10,998 bases of DNA, taken from NCBI GenBank assembly GCA_028291125.1, contig JAQGIN010000549.1, positions 1 to 10,998 of the forward strand. The letters run 5' to 3'. A program made the position numbers and the translations under genes. Of this stretch, positions 1 through 7,083 are shown piece after piece. The notes under the pieces were generated by a model. That model saw only the letters and a list, made by a program, of their open reading frames with translations. It was not told where the DNA came from and did no database searches. This DNA is from Caulobacter sp. Lineage in GTDB: Bacteria; Pseudomonadota; Alphaproteobacteria; Caulobacterales; Caulobacteraceae. Position 1 is the first letter of the stretch. Every line of letters begins with the position of its first letter.

Positions 1-232
1 GCGGCCGGATCAGGCCGGCGACGAAGGCGGCGGCGACGGCGGCGGTCTCGCCCTCCAGCCCCGGGCTGGTCACCTCGTGCCAGCCGCCCAGGGCCAGGCC
101 GCCGCCGGGCAGGCAGTCATCGATGCGGGGGTCGCCGAACGGCAGGACCGGACTCGGAGTCCGAGTCCCCGCTTCCAAGGCGGCGATCTGGGCCCTCAGG
201 GCCGTAAGCCGCGCGTCGCGCGTACCGGCCAT
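1..232 (-). CDS. imuA: ImuA, SOS mutagenesis accessory protein (N-terminal 77 codons, cut by window edge)
   Basis: The gene runs off the left edge. The visible 77 residues begin MAGTRDARL and contain the family's opening pattern: a short helical N-terminus (LTALRAQIAALE), then LPFGDPRIDDCLPGGGLALG and GWHEV, as in ImuA/RecA-like proteins of imuA-imuB-dnaE2 cassettes. In alphaproteobacteria this cassette carries out DNA-damage-induced translesion synthesis, with ImuA as a RecA-related accessory to ImuB and the polymerase DnaE2; those two would be expected just beyond the left edge. The ATG at 232 is preceded by AAGGA with 9 bases between; an in-frame GTG two codons upstream (238) is possible. 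A LexA box lies 15 bases upstream of the ATG, which supports SOS control. The gene is co-directional with the vanZ-like gene but has its own regulatory gap of 79 bases. The identification rests on motif resemblance over a short fragment. Confidence 0.8.
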   Translation of the reverse strand, partial: MAGTRDARLTALRAQIAALEAGTRTPSPVLPFGDPRIDDCLPGGGLALGGWHEVTSPGLEGETAAVAAAFVAGLIRP

Positions 233-247
233 CTCCACGCATCCTTT

Positions 248-262
248 GTTCTCTTTTTGTTC
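248..262 (-). promoter_or_regulatory. LexA (SOS) box of imuA
   Basis: The plus strand reads GTTCTCTTTTTGTTC, an exact match to the alphaproteobacterial LexA operator GTTC-N7-GTTC. It ends 15 bases before the imuA start and directly abuts the ribosome binding site. A third half-site, GAAC at 273-276, makes an inverted repeat with the right-hand GTTC: TTTTGTTC at 255-262 and GAACAAAA at 273-280, ten bases apart. That AT-rich inverted repeat might alternatively act as a weak terminator for the upstream vanZ-like gene. LexA repression of imuA is established in Caulobacter; the site call here is from sequence only. Confidence 0.88.
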
Positions 263-311
263 TGATCCTAGCGAACAAAAGAGTCAAGCAAGGCGGAGAC
301 CTGGCTAGCGT

Positions 312-674
312 CTAGGTTTGACGGTCCCGCCACCGGCCGACGATCATCGGCCCATAGGCGAGGGCGATCCCGGCGGCGTCGGCGGCCAGGTCGGCCCATT
401 CGGCGTCGCGGTGGATGATCGGCAGGGCTTGGAGGAGCTCGATCAGCCCGCCGAAGGCCAGCACGGCCAGGCCAAGCCGCCACAGCCGGCTGGCCGGCAG
501 GGCCAGGCTGGCCATGCCGGCCAGGACGTAGAACACCAGGAAATGCTGGGCCTTGTCCCAGGGCAGCAGGCCGGGCGTGGCGTCGCCGGGCGACAGCGCC
601 CCCCACAGGCTGACCAGGCAGGCGAAGAGGAACAGGGCCAGGAAGCCCGGCTGGATTTTCCGCTTCGCCCGCAT
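312..674 (-). CDS. VanZ-like small membrane protein
   Basis: This 120-residue protein has a basic N-terminus (MRAKRKIQ), a first hydrophobic helix at about 10-27, then the VanZ-family signature DKAQHFLVFYVLA (40-52), two further helices at about 46-60 and 67-83, and the second signature around 79-103 (ELLQ, then R89 and EWADLAADAAG). VanZ-like domains are small multi-helix membrane proteins; VanZ itself gives low-level teicoplanin resistance, but for most chromosomal members, including this one, the function is unknown. The ATG lies 9 bases after the serA stop, and its Shine-Dalgarno (AGGGG) overlaps the serA stop codon, so it is almost certainly translated from the serC-serA transcript. No functional link to serine synthesis can be seen. 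The family call is fairly firm; the role is open. Confidence 0.82.
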   Translation of the reverse strand: MRAKRKIQPGFLALFLFACLVSLWGALSPGDATPGLLPWDKAQHFLVFYVLAGMASLALPASRLWRLGLAVLAFGGLIELLQALPIIHRDAEWADLAADAAGIALAYGPMIVGRWRDRQT

Positions 675-683
675 GTCGATCCC

Positions 684-2261
684 CTAGAACCGCAGGGCGC
701 GGGCTTCCTTGACGTGCGGCAGGCCCTGGATCTTGGCCAGCAGCGCGTCGTCCGGGGCCTGATCGACCCCGACCAAGGCGATGGCGTCCTCGTCGGCCGA
801 CATCCGGCCGAGGTTGAAGGTGGCGATATTGACGCCCGCCTCGCCCAGCAGCATGCCCAGGGCCCCGATGAAGCCCGGCTTGTCGAGGTTGTTGACGTAC
901 AGCATGGCCGGCGAGAAGGCGGCGTCCAGCTCCATGCCCTTGACCTCGACGATGCGCGGGGCGCCCGCCACCACCGTGCCGGCGAAGGCGCGCTTGCCCT
1001 TTTCGGTGGTGATGGTGATGCGCATCAGCGAGTCGTAGATCGGGCTGTTGTCCTGGCGGCTCTCGGAGACGGTGATGCCGCGCTCCTTGGCCACGGCCGG
1101 GGCCGAGACCATGTTGATTTCGGCCAGCATCGGCTTGAGCACCCCGGCCAGGGCGGCGCTGGTCAGCGGCTTGACGTTGAGGGCCGCGACCTCGCCCTCG
1201 AAGGCGATGTCGATGGCCGAGATGCCGAAATCGACCATCTGGCCGGCGAAGGCCCCGATCTTCTCGGCCAGGGCCACGAACGGCTTCAGCTTGGGGGCCT
1301 CTTCGGCCGTGATCGACGGGCTGTTCAGCGCGTTGGTCACCGCGCCGGTCAGCAGATAGTCGCTCATCTGCTCGGCCACCTGCAGGGCGACGTTCTCCTG
1401 GGCCTCGTTGGTGCTGGCGCCCAGGTGGGGGGTGGCGATGACCTTGTCGCTGCCGAACAGCGCATTGGCCTTGGCCGGCTCCTCGACGAAGACGTCGAAG
1501 GCGGCGCCGCCGACATGGCCGTCGTCCAGCAGCTTGCGCAGCGCCGCCTCGTCGACCAGGCCGCCGCGGGCGCAGTTGATGATCATCACGCCCTTCGTGG
1601 TCTTGGCCAGGTTCTCGGCCGACAGGATGTTGCGGGTCTTGTCGGTCAGCGGAGTGTGCAGGGTGATCGCGTCGGCGCGGGCCAGCAGCTCGTCGAGTTC
1701 GACCTTCTCGACGCCGATCTCGATGGCGCGCTCGGGCGACAGGAACGGATCGAAGGCGATGACCTTCATCTTCAGGCCCAGGGCGCGGTCGGCGACGATC
1801 GAGCCGATATTGCCGGCCCCGATCAGGCCCAGGGTCTTGGCGTACAGCTCGACGCCCATGAAGCGGTTCTTCTCCCACTTGCCGGCCTGGGTCGAGACGT
1901 CGGCCTGCGGCAGCTGGCGGGCCAGGGCGAACAGCAGGGCGATGGCGTGCTCGGCGGTGGTGATCGAATTGCCGAACGGGGTGTTCATCACCACGATGCC
2001 GGCGGCGGTGGCGGCCGGGATGTTGACGTTGTCGACGCCGATGCCGGCCCGGCCGATGACCTTCAGCTTCTTGGCGGCGGCGATGACGTCGGGATCGGCC
2101 TTGGTGGCCGAGCGGACGGCCAGGCCGTCATAGTCGCCGATGATCTCCAGCAGTTCGGCCTTGGTGAGGCCGGTCTTGACGTCGGCCTGGACGCCGCGGG
2201 CGGTGAAGATGGCGACGGCGGCGGGGGACAGGGAGTCGGCGATGAGGACGCGGGGAGCCAT
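684..2261 (-). CDS. serA: D-3-phosphoglycerate dehydrogenase
   Basis: This cytosolic 525-residue enzyme oxidises 3-phosphoglycerate to 3-phosphohydroxypyruvate with NAD+, the first committed step of the phosphorylated serine pathway. Length and layout match the long SerA type: catalytic and NAD-binding domains (about 1-315), an intervening substrate-binding-like domain (about 320-445), and a C-terminal ACT domain (about 452-525, starting MLYVNNLDKPGFIGALG) of the kind that binds serine for feedback control. The Rossmann loop is GAGNIG (148-153); the expected catalytic residues are R232 (NCARGG), E261 (FVEEP) and H279 (TPHLG). The start at 2261 was chosen over an upstream in-frame GTG at 2315 because AAGGAA stands 10 bases before it, MAPRVLIADSL is the usual family beginning, and the upstream codons fall inside a palindromic repeat. 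It follows serC after 103 bases and precedes the vanZ-like gene by 9. Confidence 0.97.
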   Translation of the reverse strand: MAPRVLIADSLSPAAVAIFTARGVQADVKTGLTKAELLEIIGDYDGLAVRSATKADPDVIAAAKKLKVIGRAGIGVDNVNIPAATAAGIVVMNTPFGNSITTAEHAIALLFALARQLPQADVSTQAGKWEKNRFMGVELYAKTLGLIGAGNIGSIVADRALGLKMKVIAFDPFLSPERAIEIGVEKVELDELLARADAITLHTPLTDKTRNILSAENLAKTTKGVMIINCARGGLVDEAALRKLLDDGHVGGAAFDVFVEEPAKANALFGSDKVIATPHLGASTNEAQENVALQVAEQMSDYLLTGAVTNALNSPSITAEEAPKLKPFVALAEKIGAFAGQMVDFGISAIDIAFEGEVAALNVKPLTSAALAGVLKPMLAEINMVSAPAVAKERGITVSESRQDNSPIYDSLMRITITTEKGKRAFAGTVVAGAPRIVEVKGMELDAAFSPAMLYVNNLDKPGFIGALGMLLGEAGVNIATFNLGRMSADEDAIALVGVDQAPDDALLAKIQGLPHVKEARALRF

Positions 2262-2297
2262 GATGGGGTGTTCCTTGCGGGAAATTGGGATGCGGAA

Positions 2298-2355
2298 AGA
2301 CCCCCTCCGGTCCACCTCCCCGAAGGGAGCTGTGGCGGAGCGGCGGAGGGGGTCT
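2298..2355. repeat. Palindromic intergenic element between serC and serA
   Basis: A perfect 12-bp inverted repeat, AGACCCCCTCCG at 2298-2309 and CGGAGGGGGTCT at 2344-2355, encloses a second hairpin: CCACCTCCC (2312-2320), loop CGAA, then GGGAG (2325-2329) and, after a 2-base bulge, GTGG (2332-2335). The nested shape and the CACCTCCCC/GGAGGGGG wording resemble short extragenic palindromes that are dispersed in Caulobacter genomes. In the transcript direction the outer stem is followed by TCTTTCC, so it could partly terminate transcription before serA, or mark an RNA processing site. It fills most of the 103-base spacer, leaving the serA Shine-Dalgarno free. The structure is seen directly; membership of a repeat family is inferred. 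Confidence 0.75.
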
Positions 2356-2364
2356 AGCGCTGAA

Positions 2365-3537
2365 TTAAGCGTCGAGCAGGTCGGCGACGACGGCGTCGAA
2401 GGCCCAGTCGAGCCACGGCGTCAGGGCCTCGAGATCCGAGGCCTCGACCGTGGCCCCGCACCAGATGCGCAGGCCGGCCGGGGCGTCGCGATAGCCGCCG
2501 ATGTCGAGGGCGGCGCCCTCCTTCTCGAGCAGGCTGGCCAGCTTCTTGGCGAACTCGGCCTGGGCGTCGTCCGACAGGGCGGCGATGCGCGGATCGACGA
2601 CCTTGAGGCACACCGAGGTGTTCGACCGGATGGCCGGATCGGCGGCCAGGAAGTCGACCCAGGCGGTCTTGGCCACCCAGTCGGCCAGGACGCCGAGATT
2701 GCGGTCGGCCCGGCCCTGCATGGCCTCGAGCCCGCCGATCGAGGCGGCCCATTTCAGGGCGTCCAGCGCGTCCTCGACGCACAGCATCGACGGGGTGTTG
2801 ATGGTCGCGCCCTCGAAGATGTCGAGGGCGACCTTGCCGCCCTTGGTCATGCGGAACAGCTTCGGCATCGGCCAGGCCGGCGTGTGGCTTTCCAGCCGGG
2901 CCACGGCGCGCGGCGACAGGATCAGGATCCCGTGCGCGCCCTCGCCGCCCAGCGCCTTTTGCCAGGAGAAGGTGACGACATCGAGCTTGGACCAGTCGAG
3001 GTCCTGAGCGAAGGCCGCCGAGGTGGCGTCACAGATGACGATCCCCTCGCGGTCGGCGGAGATGAAATCGGCGTTGGGGACGCGGACGCCCGAGGTGGTG
3101 CCGTTCCAAGTGAACACCAGGTCGGCGTCGGGGCGGACCTTGCTGGTGTCGGGCAGCAGGCCGTAGGGGGCGTCGAGCACCTCGACGTTCGGCAGCTTCA
3201 GCTGCTTGGTGACGTCGGTCACCCAGTCCTTGCCGAACGATTCGAAGGCTAGCAGCTGCACCGGGCGCGGGCCGAGCATCGACCACATCGCCATCTCGAC
3301 GGCGCCGGTGTCGGAGCCGGGGACGATGCCGATCAGGAAGTCGGCGGGGACCTCCAGCACGTCGCGGGTCTGGTCGATGGCGGCCTTGAGGCGCGCCTTG
3401 CCGAGCTTGGAGCGGTGCGACCGGCCCAAAACAGCGTGTCTGAGATTTTCGGGGGTCCAGCCGGGGCGCTTGGCGCACGGGCCGGAAGAGAACTCGGGGC
3501 GAGCCGGGCGTGTCGCCGGCTTGGCGAGGGTCGTCAT
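2365..3537 (-). CDS. serC: Phosphoserine aminotransferase
   Basis: This 390-residue PLP-dependent enzyme converts 3-phosphohydroxypyruvate plus glutamate to O-phosphoserine plus 2-oxoglutarate, the step after SerA. The N-terminus MTTLAKPATRPARPEFSSGP and the length fit the alphaproteobacterial/Methanosarcina-type SerC subfamily rather than the shorter E. coli type. The PLP lysine is K194 in TFSWQKALGGEG, and D170 in VICDATSAAF fits the aspartate that contacts the cofactor ring nitrogen. GSDTGA (74-79) and TWNGTTSG (143-150) fit cofactor and substrate loops. The ATG at 3537 is preferred because GGGAG sits 8 bases upstream; an in-frame ATG at 3552 would have no spacing from its AAGG, and the open frame continues to 3627 with leader-like, non-conserved sequence. 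It is first in the operon with serA and the vanZ-like gene, and its ribosome binding site is partly enclosed in a leader hairpin. Confidence 0.96.
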   Translation of the reverse strand: MTTLAKPATRPARPEFSSGPCAKRPGWTPENLRHAVLGRSHRSKLGKARLKAAIDQTRDVLEVPADFLIGIVPGSDTGAVEMAMWSMLGPRPVQLLAFESFGKDWVTDVTKQLKLPNVEVLDAPYGLLPDTSKVRPDADLVFTWNGTTSGVRVPNADFISADREGIVICDATSAAFAQDLDWSKLDVVTFSWQKALGGEGAHGILILSPRAVARLESHTPAWPMPKLFRMTKGGKVALDIFEGATINTPSMLCVEDALDALKWAASIGGLEAMQGRADRNLGVLADWVAKTAWVDFLAADPAIRSNTSVCLKVVDPRIAALSDDAQAEFAKKLASLLEKEGAALDIGGYRDAPAGLRIWCGATVEASDLEALTPWLDWAFDAVVADLLDA

Positions 3538-3545
3538 AGCGATGT

Positions 3546-3586
3546 CTCCCATCCTTACAGATGGACAGCATCCCGTTGGGGGGATG
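3546..3586 (-). promoter_or_regulatory. serC leader RNA (two hairpins, the second overlapping the ribosome binding site)
   Basis: In the transcript, two hairpins stand in tandem directly before serC. The first is CATCCC, a 6-base loop, GGGATG (3586-3569). The second is CCATC, loop TGTAAG, GATGG (3564-3549), which a U-G pair can lengthen. The last bases of the second stem are part of the Shine-Dalgarno GGGAG (3546-3550), so folding would hinder translation of serC. A conserved serC leader motif with its final stem overlapping the ribosome binding site has been described upstream of serC-serA operons in alphaproteobacteria (Rfam serC family). Location, orientation and shape match; no covariance model was run. 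The ligand or signal of that family is not known to me. Confidence 0.75.
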
Positions 3587-3672
3587 TGGCCCGCCGGCGA
3601 GAGACCTCGTTTCGATAGGGAATGCAAGCGGCAAAATGACGCCCAAGCTTGGGTCGGTTGGCGCGCCGGCCG

Positions 3673-4116
3673 CTAGGCTGGGATGTCGAGCGCGGTCTGT
3701 CGCCGGCGCGACCGCTTGCGCCAAGCGTAGACGACGCCCGCCACGATCGCCACTTGGATGGCGGTGGTGTTGATATTGTTGATCAGGCCATAGGTGTAGT
3801 CGTGCCGCTTGTCGGCGACGAGATAATAGCCGTGAAGGGCGAATTGGGTGGCTTCGAAGAGCATGGCGACGCCCAGCCAAATGCTGGCATAGCGCATCGC
3901 GAGTAATAGGAATCCCGTCGCCAAAGCGAAATCGGCCGCGAGCAAGCCAATCCCGCGCCAAGACAGTGGCAAAAGTAGATGAATCAGCAGGCCGACGATG
4001 GCGAGGCCAAAGTTGAGACCGGCGCCCAAACGCTCCGCCGTGTCGCCTTTCCAGATAGCGAAAGCCAGGGTTCCGAACAAACCCAGCCAGCCAGCATAGA
4101 CGATCAGCATGTACAT
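3673..4116 (-). CDS. Small integral membrane protein of unknown function
   Basis: I do not recognise a named family. The 147 residues form four or five hydrophobic helices, at about 3-22, 34-50, 55-75, 80-98 and 113-132. A short loop rich in charged residues and tyrosine (ADKRHDYTYG, 101-110) precedes the last helix, and the C-terminal tail is strongly basic (WRKRSRRRQ, 132-140), suggesting a cytoplasmic end. The ATG at 4116 and a second ATG two codons on (4110) are both possible; the Shine-Dalgarno AGAGG lies 8 bases before the first. That Shine-Dalgarno is inside the 3' arm of a perfect 12-bp hairpin. GC content (about 58% in a sampled 60 bases) is below that of the flanking metabolic genes. 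It lies downstream of the 111-residue gene and 135 bases upstream of serC, all on the same strand. No function is proposed. Confidence 0.75.
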   Translation of the reverse strand: MYMLIVYAGWLGLFGTLAFAIWKGDTAERLGAGLNFGLAIVGLLIHLLLPLSWRGIGLLAADFALATGFLLLAMRYASIWLGVAMLFEATQFALHGYYLVADKRHDYTYGLINNINTTAIQVAIVAGVVYAWRKRSRRRQTALDIPA

Positions 4117-4119
4117 AAG

Positions 4120-4149
4120 ATGCGCCTCTAACCGAAATTAGAGGCGCAT
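4120..4149 (-). promoter_or_regulatory. Perfect 12-bp hairpin covering the Shine-Dalgarno of the membrane-protein gene
   Basis: In the transcript: ATGCGCCTCTAA, loop TTTCGG, TTAGAGGCGCAT, ending 3 bases before the start codon at 4116. All twelve pairs are Watson-Crick and the loop contains UUCG. The 3' arm carries the AGAGG expected to bind 16S rRNA, so the folded RNA should block initiation. It also lies 27 bases after the stop of the upstream gene, so it could alternatively be that gene's terminator; however, only CTTATG follows the stem, with no uridine run. Translational control (thermometer, protein- or sRNA-opened switch) is an inference from the geometry. Confidence 0.7.
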
Positions 4150-4176
4150 AGGAGTTAAACTATTGCAATCTTGGCG

Positions 4177-4512
4177 CTAGCCGACCTCACGAACCGGGGT
4201 TCGGTCAAGAGAAGCCATGTTTCCCTTGTCTTCGTAGCCGACCATTTTGGTGCGGATGCCCAAGCGAAGTTTCGTTTCCGCGAGCTCTCCATGCATCTCA
4301 ACCATGGCGGTGCGCGCATGACCAAGAGCAGACAGCGCTTCGACCAGCTTGGCGCTGGCGCGATCGCCGACCACCGACGAGACTCCCAAGTCCTTGCGAG
4401 CCTTGAGCAGGTCGGCCATCAGCTCGGCCGCCTCCACCATCGCCGCGTCGACGGCGTTTTCCGTCGCGAACAACTTGGTCGCGACACGTTGAGCGACAAA
4501 TACCTTTTCCAC
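4177..4512 (-). CDS. Small helical soluble protein of unknown function
   Basis: I do not recognise this 111-residue protein. From the GTG at 4512 it reads VEKVFVAQRVATKLF and continues with long amphipathic stretches (about 5-42 and 52-85) rich in Ala, Leu, Glu and Lys, predicting two long helices joined by a Gly/Ser/Val turn (GVSSVVGD, 43-50). The tail (from about 86) is polar. There is no signal peptide, membrane segment or catalytic motif. The GTG was chosen because AAGGAG stands 6 bases before it; the frame is open back to a TTG at 4569, but that would put the Shine-Dalgarno inside the gene. GC is low for the window (53% over 4201-4260). It is followed by the membrane-protein gene after 60 bases, separated by the 12-bp hairpin, and is divergent from the histidine kinase gene. 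Confidence 0.65.
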   Translation of the reverse strand: MEKVFVAQRVATKLFATENAVDAAMVEAAELMADLLKARKDLGVSSVVGDRASAKLVEALSALGHARTAMVEMHGELAETKLRLGIRTKMVGYEDKGNMASLDRTPVREVG

Positions 4513-4544
4513 GCCAGTCTCCTTCAGGGAACCTACGGTTAAGG

Positions 4545-4559
4545 TAAACGAAAGCTTAA
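4545..4559 (-). promoter_or_regulatory. Possible CtrA-type site upstream of the helical protein gene
   Basis: The minus strand reads TTAA-GCTTTCG-TTTA followed by C, one mismatch from the Caulobacterales CtrA consensus TTAA-N7-TTAA(C). It lies about 33 bases upstream of the GTG at 4512, where a promoter would be expected. A further TTAACC follows at 4542-4537. The region is locally AT-rich, so a chance match is quite possible. Confidence 0.25.
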
Positions 4560-4584
4560 CAGAACTCAAAGCCTTCTCGCCTTT

Positions 4585-4612
4585 AGGGCGAATTTGTCGC
4601 GCCTTTCGCCCT
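4585..4612. repeat. 8-bp inverted repeat in the divergent intergenic region
   Basis: AGGGCGAA (4585-4592) and TTCGCCCT (4605-4612) are perfectly complementary with a 12-base gap. They lie midway between the divergently transcribed helical protein and histidine kinase genes. A regulator site or a short hairpin in the kinase leader are both possible; there is no sequence resemblance to a site I know. Confidence 0.4.
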
Positions 4613-4629
4613 TCTTTCGGGACGCACCG

Positions 4630-4646
4630 TTAGGAAACATTAGGAA
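4630..4646 (+). promoter_or_regulatory. Direct repeat TTAGGAA with 10-bp period upstream of the kinase gene
   Basis: TTAGGAA occurs at 4630-4636 and again at 4640-4646, so both copies face the same side of the helix. They lie 44-60 bases before the kinase start, a usual place for an activator or response regulator to bind. No known consensus is assigned. The second copy also resembles a Shine-Dalgarno for an out-of-frame ATG at 4659, which I reject as a start. Confidence 0.3.
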
Positions 4647-4689
4647 GATCGCGCGAAAATGACGGTCTTAGCTGCCGGCGGACGTCCGC

Positions 4690-6606
<1,917 letters not shown>

Positions 6607-6680
6607 CGACCCACCAAAGCTGAACGCCAGACAACGAGCCGCTCAGAACCACTTCAGGCGTGACGTGTTCCCATGGCCTC

Positions 6681-6704
6681 AACGTCGTCACCCCAGGCGA
6701 CGTT
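6681..6704 (+). promoter_or_regulatory. Hairpin in the leader of the small secreted protein gene
   Basis: AACGTCG (6681-6687) and CGACGTT (6698-6704) form a perfect 7-bp stem with a 10-base loop, 21 bases before the start at 6726. The Shine-Dalgarno (AGAGGAA, 6711-6717) lies just outside the stem and stays free. It could be an operator, a mRNA-stabilising 5' structure or chance; no T-run follows, so it is not a terminator for the kinase gene. Confidence 0.35.
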
Positions 6705-6725
6705 AGTTCAAGAGGAACCGAACCG

Positions 6726-7079
6726 ATGAAGAAGATCCTGCTTTCGATCGTCGCGGTCTCGGCCCTGGCGGCCACGACCGTCCCGGCCGCGGTCATGGCC
6801 CAGCCGATCCGTCAGCGCGACGACCAGATCGAGCGCCGCATCGACCGCGGGCTGCGCGATGGCTCGCTGACCCGCAACGAGGCCGCCCGCCTGCACGCCC
6901 AGCTGCGCGACACCGTCCGCCTCGAATACCGCTATCGCTCCAACGGCCTCAACGGTTGGGAACGGGCCGACCTCGATCGCCGCTTCGACCGCATCACCGC
7001 CCAGCTGCACGCCGAACGCCGCGACCGTGACCGCACCTATGGCTACGGCTACGACCAGCCCCGTCCCTACCGGTACTAG
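6726..7079 (+). CDS. Small secreted basic protein of unknown function
   Basis: The 117-residue product has a clear Sec signal peptide: MKK, a hydrophobic core (ILLSIVAVSALAATTVPAA) and a cleavage site after AVMA (residues 22-25), leaving a mature periplasmic or secreted protein of about 92 residues. The mature part is very rich in Arg and Asp and mainly helical, with two similar segments: IERRIDRGLRDGSLTRNEAA (35-54) and LDRRFDRITAQLHAERRD (83-100). The phrase LNGWERADLDRRFD recurs, from memory, in hypothetical periplasmic proteins of Caulobacteraceae and Sphingomonadaceae, so it is probably a conserved family without known role. The tail is Tyr/Gly/Arg-rich. ATG 6726 is preceded by GAGGAA at 10 bases and starts the signal peptide; upstream in-frame codons are not conserved-looking. 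It lies 119 bases after the kinase gene and ends 4 bases from the convergent PhzF-family gene. Confidence 0.82.
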   Translation: MKKILLSIVAVSALAATTVPAAVMAQPIRQRDDQIERRIDRGLRDGSLTRNEAARLHAQLRDTVRLEYRYRSNGLNGWERADLDRRFDRITAQLHAERRDRDRTYGYGYDQPRPYRY

Positions 7080-7083
7080 GGCT

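Noticed and set aside
268..1878. A minus-strand open frame of 536 codons overlapping serA in another frame
   Set aside because: It is extremely Arg/Gly/Pro-rich and without motifs, and it lies in the wrong frame of serA; an artefact of GC-rich codons.
318..2357. A plus-strand open frame of 679 codons opposite the vanZ-like gene and serA
   Set aside because: It is antisense to two well-supported genes, has a composition dominated by Gly, Asp, Gln and Arg typical of reversed high-GC codons, and shows no domain or start signal.
6607..6725. An EcfG/SigT-type promoter (GGAAC-N16/17-CGTT) for the secreted protein gene
   Set aside because: The only GGAAC on the correct strand overlaps the Shine-Dalgarno at 6714-6718 and no CGTT follows at the right distance.
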